A DNA stretch of 64,000 nucleotides from Oscillatoria sp. FACHB-1406. GTDB taxonomy: Bacteria > Cyanobacteriota > Cyanobacteriia > Cyanobacteriales > Spirulinaceae. The stretch's first letter is position 1. Every line of letters starts with the position of its first letter. Made by a program: the position numbers and the translations under genes. The stretch spans positions 208,494-272,493 of the forward strand of contig NZ_JACJSM010000004.1 of assembly GCF_014698145.1 (NCBI RefSeq). Reading direction: 5' to 3'. Below, piece by piece: positions 54,074 through 63,900 of this stretch. A model generated the notes under the pieces. The model did not search any database. It was not told where the DNA came from and saw only the letters and a list, made by a program, of their open reading frames with translations.

Positions 54074-54439
54074 AATCGTAAATTTTCTGAGAAACGGTCT
54101 GCTCTACTCTTGATATCGATCGCTGCATTACGAGTGCGGTCTAACTCGCCTTCACACCGAACAGCTATGCCAACGAATATACAGCTTTTTGGGGACTTTC
54201 TCCGTGCAATTGCAGCAATTTTGTTAGGGCGTTTGTAATCGCAGTACGATCTCAAAAACGATAAACCTTTATCTTCGGTTATCCGCCGCCTTTGGGAATC
54301 GCCAAACGACTAGCGGTCGAGCGTCTGCCCAAAAAAGTTTCTGAAGGTACAATTTAAAAAGGCGTTAGGGAATATTTATAAATGTAGGTGGGTCACTGCG
54401 CTAACGCATTCGCACAATCTAGCACACAGGGAGGACGGA
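54074..54439. other. divergent intergenic region upstream of purC
   Basis: 366 bases with no supported gene. A 23-codon ATG frame at about 54168 (MPTNIQLFGDFLRAIAAI) is hydrophobic and could be a mini-protein, but lacks a ribosome binding site. No purine or guanidine riboswitch core was recognised. Confidence 0.5.
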
Positions 54440-54691
54440 ATGGTGAATTCCAACGATCGCGCTCGCGCTGACAAAGATAGTTTTCTTTATCCTCACGTTC
54501 CCTATCGAGGCGATTTCACGCCGGGTAACGTGGTTTTTAATGCTAATCTACAGGAATTTGCCCAGCGCGTAAATGTTTTGTGCAATTTGGAAACGGCTGG
54601 CAAGATTTCCACCGAAGAAGCTTACCAACAGATTAAAGACCTTTGGAAGCAACTCAAACAAAGTAAAAAAGAGTTAGGGATCGGTCCGTAA
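54440..54691 (+). CDS. small conserved cyanobacterial protein (DUF7219-like)
   Basis: 83 residues, soluble: DKDSFLYPHVPYRGDFTPGNVVFNANLQEF, then a helical tail with CNLETAGKISTEEAYQQIKDLWKQLKQSKK. ATG at 54440 has a strong ribosome binding site (GGGAGG). Short proteins with this FLYPxxxYxGxFTPxNLxFNANLQEF pattern are widespread in cyanobacteria with unknown function; the DUF number is from memory. Confidence 0.85.
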   Translation: MVNSNDRARADKDSFLYPHVPYRGDFTPGNVVFNANLQEFAQRVNVLCNLETAGKISTEEAYQQIKDLWKQLKQSKKELGIGP

Positions 54692-54755
54692 TTTGAAATT
54701 CGGATCGATTCCCTGTCTCTTCAGCCGATCTAAGTGAAATTTCGGAATTAATAAC

Positions 54756-57386
54756 TTATTTTGCCGTCATCGTATGAACGCCATCCCAGTTTTCCGGGGG
54801 AGGGATGTTTAAGTATTGTTGCGCGCGTTGCAGGTGGAATAGCGTCGCGCGATCGCTGGGCTGCAAATTTTGAGCATCCCAGAAGAACTTTAAGGCTTTC
54901 TGAAAGTTGCGTTGAATGTAAGCCTCGCGCCCGCTGCGATACAAGTCTAAAAAGCGTTCTAAATCTGAAGCGATCGCGTTTGGACGCAAATCCAGCAGTT
55001 CGTAAATACTGACGGGCTGCATTCTCCCTTTAACGCGAATTTTATCGAGTTCTCTCACCCAAAGGTGCTTGCTCCCCCCGCACATTTCATAAGTAAATTC
55101 ACTGAGAATAATATCGCAACCGTACTCCTTCGTTAAACTCTCCAAACGGGAACTTAAATTAACGCTATCGCCAATAACGGTATAGTCCATCCGTTTTTTC
55201 GAGCCAATATTCCCCGATACCACATCCCCCGAACTAATCCCAATCCCAAAGCGAATATCGGGCTTATTAACTGCGCGTCCAATCCGATTGAACTCTGCCA
55301 AACGCTGGCGCATATCCAGAGCCGATTGGACTGCCATCCACGCATGATTTTCCAACGGTAAAGGCGCGCCAAATACAGCCATCAAAGCATCGCCAATAAA
55401 CTTATCGAGCGTACCTTGATAGTTAAACACGGCCTCCACCATTGTTTCAAAATAGCGGTTGAGCAAGTCCACTACTTCCGTCGCTTCCAAATTTTCCGTC
55501 AGCGTCGTGTAGCCCCGAATATCGGAAAACAAAATCGTCACATCCTTACGTTCGCCGACCATCAAACTATCATCCCCTAAAGCCATCACCTGTTCGGCAA
55601 CGCCGGGAGTCATGTAGCGGTAGAGGGTTGATTTCATCCGCTTTTCGTTGCTGATATCTTCGAGAACGACTAAACCGCCTTGAACGCGCCCTTCGGGATT
55701 GGTTAGCGGATTGACGGTTAAATTGAGGCTGCGATCGATTTCTTTGACTTGACTGCGTTGGAGGGCAGTAGAAGCCCGAGCATCGAGGGGACTTTCTCCC
55801 CAAAGCCAATAAATATCGGCGTTTTTCCGTTCGGGAATGGCGAGCATATAGCGAACCGGAGCGATGGACGGTTCGGCTCCGGACGTTTTTCCGTTTCGAC
55901 GGCGGGCTTTAGTGATGGGACGTTCGGGAAGCTCTGTATTCTCCAGCAAGCCAATTTTGAGGGTTTGCTCGGGAACGTAATGTTTGGCTCCTGTGGTAAA
56001 ACTATCTTTTAAGCGCCATTGCAGGCGGTCAACGGGAACGACTTCCCAAACGTAGCGCTCGACCAATTTGCATTCCCACAACTGCCGCAGTTGGTTGTTG
56101 TGCAGTTGGTCTTTAGGGAGTCCGAGCAGTTCTAAGGCTGCGTCGTTGATGGTGACAATTTTTCCTTCGAGATCCGTGGAAATAACAGCATCGGAAAGGC
56201 TAGCGAGGATGTCTTTTTGGTACTGTTTTTCAGTGAGGACGGCTTCAAAGAGTTTGGCGTTTTCGAGGGCTATCCCTGCTTGAATGTTGAACGCCTGCAT
56301 GAACTCTTCGTCAGAAGCGCTGAAGCTTCCTTGTTCTTTATTAATGAGTTGCGTCACTCCGATTAACTCGCCCGCCGAGTTGAAAACCGGCATACAGAGA
56401 ATGCTGCGGGTACGATAGCCCGTGCGTTTGTCGGTACTGGGATCGAAGCGCGGATCTTCGTAAGCATCGGGGATATTAAGGGTTTTGCCCGTGGAGGCGA
56501 CGTAACCGGCAATACCGCGATTGGCAGAAATGCGAATTTCCAGCATCGTCTTGCCATCGGCTTTGGCGACTTTCGTCCAGAGTTCTTTTTTTTCTTTACT
56601 TAATAAGAATAGGGTACTGCGATCGGCTTTCATCAAGCGGCGCGCTTGTTCCATCACCGATTTGAGCGTGGCTTCGAGGTCTAAACTTTGTCCGAGGCTG
56701 GAGGTGGCTTTGAGGAGGGCGGCAGCCCCGCGTTGGTTGCGGGCTGCCATGTAGAAAGATTGGCAGGTTTCTAGGATAATACCCATCGAGGAGGTAAAAT
56801 CGTGGAAGCGCTGTTCGTCTTCTGCATCGAAAGGAACCTCTCCAGCTTTGTTGAGGAGTTGGACGACAGCAACAATGCGATCGCTACTACTCGAGATGGG
56901 CATACACAACAAAGTTTTGGTGCGGTAGCCAGAACGTTCGTCGATTTCTTTGTTGAAGCGCGGATCTTTATAAGCATCGGCAATATTGGCACTTTTCCCC
57001 GTAGCGGCAACGCGCCCGATGATGCCGACATTGAGCGGAATCCGCACATCACGGGTTTCACCGTTCTGCCCGCGAGTGACTTTCGACCATAGCAACCCTT
57101 TATCCGTGTCTACAAGATAAATGCTGGTTCGTTCGGCTTGCAGAATTTGACCGATTTTTAAAGTGACAGCCTCCATCACTTGCTCGAGCATGGCTTCTAA
57201 GGTTTCGCTGTTAATCATGTCCAGCGCTCTCAGAAACTGTTGAAACTCAGCCGTAATAAAATCGAGCAAACAAACGAATTCGCCCATCGAGAGATCTTTA
57301 ACTCGATTGACGAGGACGTTGGTTCGATTGAGTTGATTGAACTGAGTGAGTGTTGCGAGAATACTACCAGAGTTGGAGAGTGTCAT
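54756..57386 (-). CDS. cyaB: GAF-GAF-PAS adenylate cyclase (CyaB1/CyaB2 type)
   Basis: 876 residues. Two GAF domains (about 60-215 and 230-385) with NKFDE-type cNMP-binding signatures (NKAGEVPFDAEDE, NKEQGSFSASDEE), a PAS domain (about 395-590), a class III cyclase (about 615-800) and a C-terminal TPR-like tail (DLYRSGREAYIQRNFQKALKFF). Catalytic set complete: Asp in LFSDIRGYT and FIGDALM, Lys in TLDKFIGD, Thr in MDYTVIGD, Asn and Arg in NLSSRLE. In Anabaena CyaB1/CyaB2 the GAFs bind cAMP or respond to Na+, giving feedback control. Cytosolic, no TM segment; CyaB1 versus CyaB2 cannot be decided. Confidence 0.94.
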   Translation of the reverse strand: MTLSNSGSILATLTQFNQLNRTNVLVNRVKDLSMGEFVCLLDFITAEFQQFLRALDMINSETLEAMLEQVMEAVTLKIGQILQAERTSIYLVDTDKGLLWSKVTRGQNGETRDVRIPLNVGIIGRVAATGKSANIADAYKDPRFNKEIDERSGYRTKTLLCMPISSSSDRIVAVVQLLNKAGEVPFDAEDEQRFHDFTSSMGIILETCQSFYMAARNQRGAAALLKATSSLGQSLDLEATLKSVMEQARRLMKADRSTLFLLSKEKKELWTKVAKADGKTMLEIRISANRGIAGYVASTGKTLNIPDAYEDPRFDPSTDKRTGYRTRSILCMPVFNSAGELIGVTQLINKEQGSFSASDEEFMQAFNIQAGIALENAKLFEAVLTEKQYQKDILASLSDAVISTDLEGKIVTINDAALELLGLPKDQLHNNQLRQLWECKLVERYVWEVVPVDRLQWRLKDSFTTGAKHYVPEQTLKIGLLENTELPERPITKARRRNGKTSGAEPSIAPVRYMLAIPERKNADIYWLWGESPLDARASTALQRSQVKEIDRSLNLTVNPLTNPEGRVQGGLVVLEDISNEKRMKSTLYRYMTPGVAEQVMALGDDSLMVGERKDVTILFSDIRGYTTLTENLEATEVVDLLNRYFETMVEAVFNYQGTLDKFIGDALMAVFGAPLPLENHAWMAVQSALDMRQRLAEFNRIGRAVNKPDIRFGIGISSGDVVSGNIGSKKRMDYTVIGDSVNLSSRLESLTKEYGCDIILSEFTYEMCGGSKHLWVRELDKIRVKGRMQPVSIYELLDLRPNAIASDLERFLDLYRSGREAYIQRNFQKALKFFWDAQNLQPSDRATLFHLQRAQQYLNIPPPENWDGVHTMTAK

Positions 57387-57865
57387 AATCGAGAGGGTTC
57401 TGCGATCGCTGTTGATTCAACAGGTTGGGAGCGAGCAAGGCTCAGACTACAGAGACAGTAGGAAGACTAAAGCGATTTCAGATTGGATATTGGTAAAGCT
57501 GACCGACTGACGACTAGACGCATTCTGGAGGATGCGAAATTGCCTTTTGGGCGGCTGACTGCTGCCGAAGACAACAAACCTATTGCATAAGAAACCCCAG
57601 CGTTTGTCCGAAGGATTGGAAGCGATGACCCGAGAATGCAGAAGAATGCGGTTTTGGTAACACGGATGGTTAACGTTAACTATTTATAAGTGTATCTGTT
57701 GGTATTGGGGCAGTTAAACCGTGAGATTACCGAAAAAAACTACGAATTTTAGAACGCGAGTTGTCAAGCAGAGGAAGCTCGTGCGTCTCGCTCTCCCCAT
57801 CCCCCCGTACCGGACGGGAACAGCCAAGCGGAGTGCGCCCTAACCTTCCTCTACTCGCTTTCCGA
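57387..57865. other. 479-bp intergenic region between cyaB and sqdX
   Basis: No gene recognised. Contains the 12-bp palindrome GTTAACGTTAAC (57669-57680) and the imperfect inverted repeat CCCGTACCGGACGGG (about 57805-57819) near the end of sqdX. Confidence 0.55.
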
Positions 57866-58999
57866 TTAAGCAGCGGTTGCCAAATTTTGAGCCGTAAGAA
57901 CGTTTTTGTAATAGGCTTGTAATTGCCGCGTTGCTGCCGACCAACTCCAGCGCTCTGCTTCTTGACGGGCATTAGCGCGCAGGTTTTCTCGTTCGGTATC
58001 GGCAGCGAGGAGTTTTTGCGTAGCGGAGATCGCACCCTGGGGATCGTTCGGCTCGAAAAGATAGCCGTTAACGCCGTTGGTCACAATATCGGGAATGCCG
58101 CCCGAGCGTGCCGCCACTACCGGACAACCGGCTGCCATCGCCTCGAGCAGAACCAGTCCCAAGGTTTCCGTGCGAGAGGGGAAGACAAAGGCATCGGCAG
58201 AGGCGAAGGCTGTCGCGAGTTCGATTCCCTGCAAATACCCAACAAAATTGACGGGTGTACCTGCAAAATGCTGTTCTAAAGCTTTCCGATGCGGTCCATC
58301 GCCCACAATCGCCAGTCTCGCGCCGGGAATCGCTTCGAGAACGGGGCGAATTTGCTCGATCTCTTTTTCCGGGGAGACGCGCCCGACGTAAAGTAAAAGG
58401 GGGCGTTCTGGATGGCCTTTAGAAAGACGAAATCTCATTTTTGGGCAGGCTAGATGCGGTTGAAATAATTCCGTATCTACACCGCGCTGCCACAAGTCCG
58501 TTCGCTCGATCCCATGAGTCGATAATTCTTCTACCATTGCCGTAGAAGTACATAGATTAAGTTGAGCCTGATTGTGAACTGCTTTCAGTAATTCCCACAA
58601 AAAACCTTCGAAAGCACCAAATCCATAGTGGTGAAGATACTGAGGCAAATGGGTATGATAAGAAGCGACCAGAGGAATATCCATGACTTTGGCGTAGTAA
58701 ATGCCGCCCAAACCGAGAACGGCTGGATTGACGACATGGATGAGGTCGGGTTGAAAGCGTTCGAGGACTTTGCGCAGTGTTGGGCGCGGCAATGCCATTT
58801 TTAACTCGGGATACATCGGTAGGGGAAAGGCAGAAAGCCCATGAATTTGCGCGCCTTTATATTCTTTGAGTCCGCCCTCCGGACAGACAACGAGAACTTT
58901 ATCGCCATTGCGCTGCAAATGTTCGACAGTATGACGCAAGCGCGTGACAATGCCATCGACTTTGGGTAAAAAGGTTTCTGTGAATAGGGCAATTCTCAT
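57866..58999 (-). CDS. sqdX: sulfoquinovosyltransferase SqdX (GT4 family)
   Basis: Transfers sulfoquinovose from UDP-sulfoquinovose to diacylglycerol, final step of SQDG sulfolipid synthesis in thylakoids. 377 residues, as in characterised cyanobacterial SqdX. N-terminus MRIALFTETFLPKVDGIVTR and VASYHTHLPQYLHHYG are typical; GT-B nucleotide-sugar site YVGRVSPEKEIE and EETLGL-type loop PSRTETLGLVLLEAMAAGCPVV with the E-x7-E motif. The partner sqdB is not in the window. ATG at 58999. Confidence 0.93.
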   Translation of the reverse strand: MRIALFTETFLPKVDGIVTRLRHTVEHLQRNGDKVLVVCPEGGLKEYKGAQIHGLSAFPLPMYPELKMALPRPTLRKVLERFQPDLIHVVNPAVLGLGGIYYAKVMDIPLVASYHTHLPQYLHHYGFGAFEGFLWELLKAVHNQAQLNLCTSTAMVEELSTHGIERTDLWQRGVDTELFQPHLACPKMRFRLSKGHPERPLLLYVGRVSPEKEIEQIRPVLEAIPGARLAIVGDGPHRKALEQHFAGTPVNFVGYLQGIELATAFASADAFVFPSRTETLGLVLLEAMAAGCPVVAARSGGIPDIVTNGVNGYLFEPNDPQGAISATQKLLAADTERENLRANARQEAERWSWSAATRQLQAYYKNVLTAQNLATAA

Positions 59000-59249
59000 A
59001 ACTTAACGCTCCTAATCCCGACAGAGGTTAGAGCAAACGGGTGATTTTACAGCCAAACCATACCAGAAAAGTCCCCCTTATTCTTCATACTTCTTAAACT
59101 GTGAGGGCGTTTTACAATGATGAAGCTATAATCCGAACTTTTCGAGTAAAATTGCCAGAGAAACTCCTGCGTCGAAGTTTAATTGCAGGCGACGCAAGAA
59201 CCGTTTCTTTTCCTTGCCGCACGCCTAGTTTCAAACCGGAACCCTATCC

Positions 59250-60512
59250 ATGTCTGAATTGATTGCTAGCCCAGAATCCAGAACGCCCGCCTTAGTGGGA
59301 GGAGCGAATTCAACTGAACCTTGGTCGGTGGAGCAGGATGCAGACTCGCTCATGGACGACCTTTTTGCCGATTTGGAGCGACTGATTGAGGGAGGGACGC
59401 AGTTACCGAGGGAAACCGCCGCCGTAGAATCCGCGCCAATCCCCGCCTTAACAATGCCCGAACTCGCGCCCTTGTTGGTTTTGGAAAATAATGCTCCGGT
59501 GGAAGAGTCGCCTGCTGAAGTGCTACCGCTCCTGCCCGAGTCTCGGGCTGAGTTTCGTGAAGTGCCTCAATCTTATGAGGTTACAGCGCCAGTAGCTCGT
59601 CCGAAACGACGCGGCTCGATGCAGCACCTCGATAAGATTTTGTTTGGAGTCGCCTGCGTTGCTTTATTGGGCGCGATCGCTTGGTTATTCAGTCAGGGAA
59701 AAATCAATGTTAAGCCCCTCACTTGGCCGAAGTTTGGAGCCATGCGCGTCGAGACACTTTCGCCTCAAGCGGAAGTCGTTCCCGTTTCGGAGGCAGACGC
59801 TCAGTTCGCTAATTATATGCTGCGATCGCTGAATTTAATCGATAGCAAAGTCGCTAGTTTGCCAACCCCTAACTCTTCAAACTCCTCGGTGTTGCCTCCT
59901 GCTCCCGGAACGGCGGCTGCAAACTCGGCTCCCAGAAGCCTTGAATATATTCCCATGCCGCTTTATCCTAATGTTCCAGGAACGGCTGGAAGTCTGCTTC
60001 CGTCATCCGTTCTCGAACCTTTGCCGCCCGCTGCTAAGTCACAACCGGCACAACCTCCCGCATCGACTCAGAAAGCGGCAGCCTCGCCATCCAAACCAAC
60101 GGCTCGCCCTGCAACATCCCCTTCCCAAACGGCACAACCTTCTTCTCAAGCTGCCACTAAACCGGTATCGCCTGCGCCCCAAGCTGCCGCAGCACCCCGT
60201 TCTGCTGCAACCGTTGCACTACCCTCTTTCCCTCCCTCACCGCCGCGCGTCGCTCCTGTTGCTCCCTCCGCAACCGCATCGCTTCCTCCTTCTCCCGAGC
60301 CTCCCCTCGGCAAGTATTCCCTCGTCGGTTTAATCGTGAGTTCGGACGGCAGTTCGGCAGCACTGTTCAATCTTAATGGCGTTGCCCAACGAGTTCGGGC
60401 AGGAGAAGCCATTGGCGATAGCGGTTGGACTCTTTATTCGGCAGGGAACCAGAGTGCCGTTATGCGACGCAATGGAGAAGTTCGAGAAATTTATGTCGGT
60501 CAGAAGTTTTAA
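59250..60512 (+). CDS. single-pass membrane protein with PilP/GspC-like C-terminus
   Basis: 420 residues. Acidic cytosolic N-terminus (1-120), one TM helix (about 131-148: LFGVACVALLGAIAWLFSQG), a long Pro/Ala/Ser/Gln linker (200-350) and a C-terminal 65-residue beta domain: LVGLIVSSDGSSAALFNLNG, VRAGEAIGDSGWTLYSAG, AVMRRNGEVREIYVGQKF. That pattern matches the periplasmic homology region of PilP and GspC, which connects inner-membrane machines to secretins. No pil or gsp gene is near, so the function is a hypothesis. Confidence 0.85.
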   Translation: MSELIASPESRTPALVGGANSTEPWSVEQDADSLMDDLFADLERLIEGGTQLPRETAAVESAPIPALTMPELAPLLVLENNAPVEESPAEVLPLLPESRAEFREVPQSYEVTAPVARPKRRGSMQHLDKILFGVACVALLGAIAWLFSQGKINVKPLTWPKFGAMRVETLSPQAEVVPVSEADAQFANYMLRSLNLIDSKVASLPTPNSSNSSVLPPAPGTAAANSAPRSLEYIPMPLYPNVPGTAGSLLPSSVLEPLPPAAKSQPAQPPASTQKAAASPSKPTARPATSPSQTAQPSSQAATKPVSPAPQAAAAPRSAATVALPSFPPSPPRVAPVAPSATASLPPSPEPPLGKYSLVGLIVSSDGSSAALFNLNGVAQRVRAGEAIGDSGWTLYSAGNQSAVMRRNGEVREIYVGQKF

Positions 60513-60658
60513 GGGATGAGGAGTGGATGTCTCCAAAGTTTGTCTTCAATCTCTTAATAGGCAGTCTTGAAATTGGGCTTCTGGCAGTATCTGCGATAGA
60601 TAATTGTTTGCCAATCGCGGATTACGGATAATAGATTATTGAATAACTGAAGAAGCGA

Positions 60659-61240
60659 ATGGGCATTTTTGAGGATTTGAGTCAATTTTTGGAAGCGCGG
60701 CTTGAAGAGTTTCTGCGAAATAATCCCCATTTAGAACTGCAAGCGTTAGACGAGCAATTGCGCGAGCAGGAAGATGGGACTTTACGCTTGATTTTGGATT
60801 TACAACGCCAAGAGAAGCAGTTACAAGATGATATTCTGGCGCTCGCGCAGGATATTCAATTGTGGCACGGTCGGGCGAGTAAAGCGGAAGCGTCAAGTCG
60901 TATGGATTTGGCAAATGCGGCGCGGGAAAGGGAGGCTGCTTTATTGCGCCAGGGCAATCAACATTGGGGTCAGATGCAAGGGATAAAGCAACGCATCGAG
61001 CAATCCAAGGATTTAGTGCGGCAAATCCAGCGCCGACGGGAAGAAGTGAGAGCCGAACTCGCTCGCGTGCAAGCGGCTACTGCATCGGCTAAAGCAAGTT
61101 TGGATTCGGATACTCAAGGTTGGAATCAAGCGGGAACTTATCAACGCTCTAAGTCGGGTGCAGACCCCCTCGACGCGCAATTTCAGCGCTGGGAAATGGA
61201 TAAGGAAATTGAAGAGATGAAGCGAAAGATGGGCAGTTGA
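60659..61240 (+). CDS. coiled-coil protein, TIGR04376 type
   Basis: 193 residues, nearly all helical. Start MGIFEDLSQFLEARLEEFLRN, then LELQALDEQLREQEDGTLR and long heptad-rich helices up to about 165, with the C-terminal signature DPLDAQFQRWEMDKEIEEMK. Resembles a cyanobacteria-specific family (TIGR04376, from memory) that is remotely PspA-like in layout. Function unknown. Converges with a small membrane-protein gene ten bases away. Confidence 0.85.
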   Translation: MGIFEDLSQFLEARLEEFLRNNPHLELQALDEQLREQEDGTLRLILDLQRQEKQLQDDILALAQDIQLWHGRASKAEASSRMDLANAAREREAALLRQGNQHWGQMQGIKQRIEQSKDLVRQIQRRREEVRAELARVQAATASAKASLDSDTQGWNQAGTYQRSKSGADPLDAQFQRWEMDKEIEEMKRKMGS

Positions 61241-61250
61241 GAAGCGAGTT

Positions 61251-61547
61251 TTAATCGGAGGGCGCGGTTTTCTTTTTCCAGGTAGGCGGCTCGATTTTAA
61301 AGGAGATTTGGGTGGGTGGGAGCGATTTCGCGACTCGAGCGTCAACCTCGGAAATATTTTGAGGGTTGACAAAGTTCATTTTTTGTGGATTTGAGATAGT
61401 ATCGGATGGTTTGCTGGAATTTGATGCGATCGCGAGGGCAATCCCGCAGGCGATGTAAATTGGCATCGGCACGTTGAGGGCAGCAAACCACTGGTATAAC
61501 TCGACGGCTCCGAATAAAAGTCCGAAACTAATCAGCCAAATTCTCAT
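61251..61547 (-). CDS. small membrane protein of unknown function
   Basis: 98 residues with two hydrophobic segments (IWLISFGLLFGAVELYQWFA and MPIYIACGIALAIA) and a polar tail with SKPSDTISN and PTWKKKTAP. The position between two solid genes without overlap and the normal codon use favour a real gene. No family named. Confidence 0.75.
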   Translation of the reverse strand: MRIWLISFGLLFGAVELYQWFAALNVPMPIYIACGIALAIASNSSKPSDTISNPQKMNFVNPQNISEVDARVAKSLPPTQISFKIEPPTWKKKTAPSD

Positions 61548-61600
61548 GGGTTAGAAGCAACGATTAACGGTGGAGGCGGGACTTTAAAGCAAATAAACCT

Positions 61601-62353
61601 TCAAAAGGATAAGGCGAGATGAATTTCATCCGGTTCGAGGCGCTCGCGAGTAATGCGACCGTCGCGAAAACAGACAATGCGTTTTGTCATCCGCGCTACT
61701 TCGGGTTCGTGAGTAACCATGATAACAGTAATTCCGGAAGCATTTAGTTCGCCGAAGAGTTCGATAACTTCTGCGGTCGTTCGAGAATCGAGCGCGCCCG
61801 TAGGCTCGTCGGCTAGAAGGATCAGGGGGCTGTTGACCAGAGCGCGAGCAATGGCAACCCGCTGCTGCTGTCCGCCGGAGAGTTGATTGGGTTTATTATT
61901 CATTCTGTCTTTTAGGCCGACGCGAATCAGCATTTGTTCGGCGCGATCGCGTCGTTCTCGAGGGGGGATTCCCGCATAGATAGCTGGGAGTACCGCATTT
62001 TCGACAGCAGTCAATTGAGGAAGCAGGTGGAACTGCTGAAATACAAAACCAATTTTACGGTTGCGGATTCGTGCCAACTCCGACTCTGGGAGTTGAGAAA
62101 CATCGTAGTTATCAAGATAATAGTGTCCAGAACTAGGGCGATCGAGACAGCCGATGATATTCATTGCTGTAGACTTTCCCGAACCCGAAGCACCGACGAT
62201 CGCGCAATACTCGCCTTTTTCGATAATTAAGTTTACGCCGTCGAGGGCGTTCACTGCCGTATCGCCGCTACCGTAAACTTTCGTAATTTCTTCCAAGCGA
62301 ACGACAGCAGGTTTATGGGCAGTAAGATCGCGGGTAGAGGAGAATTGCGTCAT
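61601..62353 (-). CDS. ABC transporter ATP-binding protein, MacB/LolD/DevA type
   Basis: 250 residues. Walker [15 protein letters not shown]-loop [14 protein letters not shown], signature [15 protein letters not shown], Walker [14 protein letters not shown]-loop [10 protein letters not shown]. The insertion [20 protein letters not shown] is typical of the MacB family, which powers mechanotransmission of lipoproteins, macrolides or, as DevA, glycolipids. The permease and fusion proteins are not next to it, so the cargo is unknown. Confidence 0.94.
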   Translation of the reverse strand: MTQFSSTRDLTAHKPAVVRLEEITKVYGSGDTAVNALDGVNLIIEKGEYCAIVGASGSGKSTAMNIIGCLDRPSSGHYYLDNYDVSQLPESELARIRNRKIGFVFQQFHLLPQLTAVENAVLPAIYAGIPPRERRDRAEQMLIRVGLKDRMNNKPNQLSGGQQQRVAIARALVNSPLILLADEPTGALDSRTTAEVIELFGELNASGITVIMVTHEPEVARMTKRIVCFRDGRITRERLEPDEIHLALSF

Positions 62354-62571
62354 TACAATAAATTAAGTTTGAAGCCCCGCCCTTGCAGCAGTGCGTGTGA
62401 CGGGGGGATTGTGGTCTTTAAAGTTCTCTGCCCGGAAAGCGTCGCTCCGTAGTTAGCAAAGAGTGCTAATTGGTTAATCAGTGTTATCTATGATATTTTA
62501 ATGAATTGTTTTAACTTGTGACTTTCCTAAACTACCGTTATCAAACTCAATCGCAATAAGGAGCAGGGAAT

Positions 62572-63843
62572 TTGAAACTTTTTTGGGGATTGCTCGGCTT
62601 GTTGAGCTTATCGCTTCTAACGCCGACTGCCAACGCACAGGAATTATTAACCGAACACGCTGGAGAAGAGCGGAACCCCACAAGTTTAGACGCAACTGAA
62701 AGCGCTCTTCCTGACAAACAACGCTTGATTTCTGAGGCAACAGAAAGTTCTGCTCTTATCAGAGTTCAGATTTCTGAGTTGAATTCTGGCGCTAGCGACT
62801 TTACAGAGATTGAAAGTATTGAAAGCGCTCGCTCGCAAGAACCAAGCTCGATTCCCGACAACCCAGATTTAGCTCAGAGACCCGAGTTCGACTCCGGCGA
62901 TCGCGATTTAATAGAGATTGAAAGCATTGAGGTCGGCATTACAGGCCTGCAATTACTGATTAAGAGCAACGGAGCCATACGCTTTCAAAGTCAGCGATTG
63001 TCAGGGGGCGTTCAACAGATTTTGATTCGCAACGCCCGCCTCGGCAGTAGTGCGAGCGCTCCAACCGCTTCGGGACGTTATATTTCTCGATTGCGAGTTC
63101 AACAGCTTGACTCGCGTACCGTAGTTCTTTTTGTCGAACCGCGTGCAGGCTATGAGGTTGGTGATATCTCGCAACGCAGCGAGCGGTTATTAACTGTTGA
63201 TTTACGAGAGATTCGCGTTTCTCCGATACCGTCGCCTCGAGTCCCCTCGCCGCCGGTACGTCCCGGACAGCCACCCACAGTTGGGCCTCCAACACTCCCT
63301 AGAGGACGGATTCTTATCGCGATCGATCCCGGACACGGCGGGCAAGATCCGGGCGCGATTGGTATTAATGGATTGCAGGAGAAAGATGTTATCTTACCAA
63401 TTTCGCTGGAGGTACAACGTCTGCTGGAACAGCAAGGAGTAAGCGTATTGATGACGCGATCGAGCGATTATTTTGTCAGCTTAGAAGAACGCGCTCGTAT
63501 GGCAAACAGCGATCGAGCCAGCTTATTTGTCAGTATTCACGCCAATGCCGTCAATCGCTCCAATGTGAGCGGCGTTGAAACCTATTATTTATCCAGCGGT
63601 CGCGGTTTAGCAGAAACCGTTCAAAGCAGTATTATTCAAACAACAAACGCCAGAAATCGAGGCGTAAAACAAGCTAGATTTTACGTGCTGCGTAATACTT
63701 CTATGCCCTCAATCCTCATCGAAGTTGGATTTGTTACAGGGGTCGAAGATGCTGCACGACTCGCCAATCCTAATTATCAATCGCAAATGGCTGCTGCGAT
63801 CGCGCAAGGAATTCTCCGTTATATTCAACAATCTCGCCCTTAA
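62572..63843 (+). CDS. amiC: N-acetylmuramoyl-L-alanine amidase with AMIN domain
   Basis: 423 residues. TTG start at 62572 preceded by AAGGAG at nine bases and giving the signal peptide MKLFWGLLGLLSLSLLTPTANAQ. Ser/Glu-rich linker, AMIN domain (about 120-220: VGITGLQLLIKSNGAIRFQS), a Pro-rich hinge (PSPRVPSPPVRPGQPP), then Amidase_3 (about 242-423). Zinc ligands: His in IDPGHGGQDPG, Glu in GLQEKDV, His in VSIHANA; catalytic Glu in ILIEVGFVT. Cleaves the lactyl-amide bond during septal peptidoglycan splitting; in filamentous cyanobacteria AmiC-type amidases drill cell-cell nanopores. Paralogue identity is not certain. Confidence 0.93.
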   Translation: MKLFWGLLGLLSLSLLTPTANAQELLTEHAGEERNPTSLDATESALPDKQRLISEATESSALIRVQISELNSGASDFTEIESIESARSQEPSSIPDNPDLAQRPEFDSGDRDLIEIESIEVGITGLQLLIKSNGAIRFQSQRLSGGVQQILIRNARLGSSASAPTASGRYISRLRVQQLDSRTVVLFVEPRAGYEVGDISQRSERLLTVDLREIRVSPIPSPRVPSPPVRPGQPPTVGPPTLPRGRILIAIDPGHGGQDPGAIGINGLQEKDVILPISLEVQRLLEQQGVSVLMTRSSDYFVSLEERARMANSDRASLFVSIHANAVNRSNVSGVETYYLSSGRGLAETVQSSIIQTTNARNRGVKQARFYVLRNTSMPSILIEVGFVTGVEDAARLANPNYQSQMAAAIAQGILRYIQQSRP

Positions 63844-63851
63844 GCCCCATA

Positions 63852-63893
63852 AAAGAAACTCCCCTCAGTGTTAAGTTTGAGGAGAGTTTCTTT
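63852..63893. terminator. bidirectional terminator between amidase gene and 5S rRNA
   Basis: Arms AAAGAAACTC and GAGTTTCTTT continue inward as CCTCA/TGAGG with one mismatch, and both ends run into A/T tracts. It can end transcription of the plus-strand amidase gene and of the minus-strand rRNA operon. Confidence 0.85.
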
Positions 63894-63900
63894 AAAATAT

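Noticed and set aside
54168..54239. 23-codon hydrophobic mini-ORF upstream of purC on the plus strand
   Set aside because: Looks like a small membrane peptide but has no ribosome binding site and no match to known photosystem or cytochrome small subunits that I can recall.
57669..57680. GTTAACGTTAAC palindrome as an operator
   Set aside because: Perfect but short, single-copy and over 280 bases from the cyaB start; not enough to call a regulatory site.
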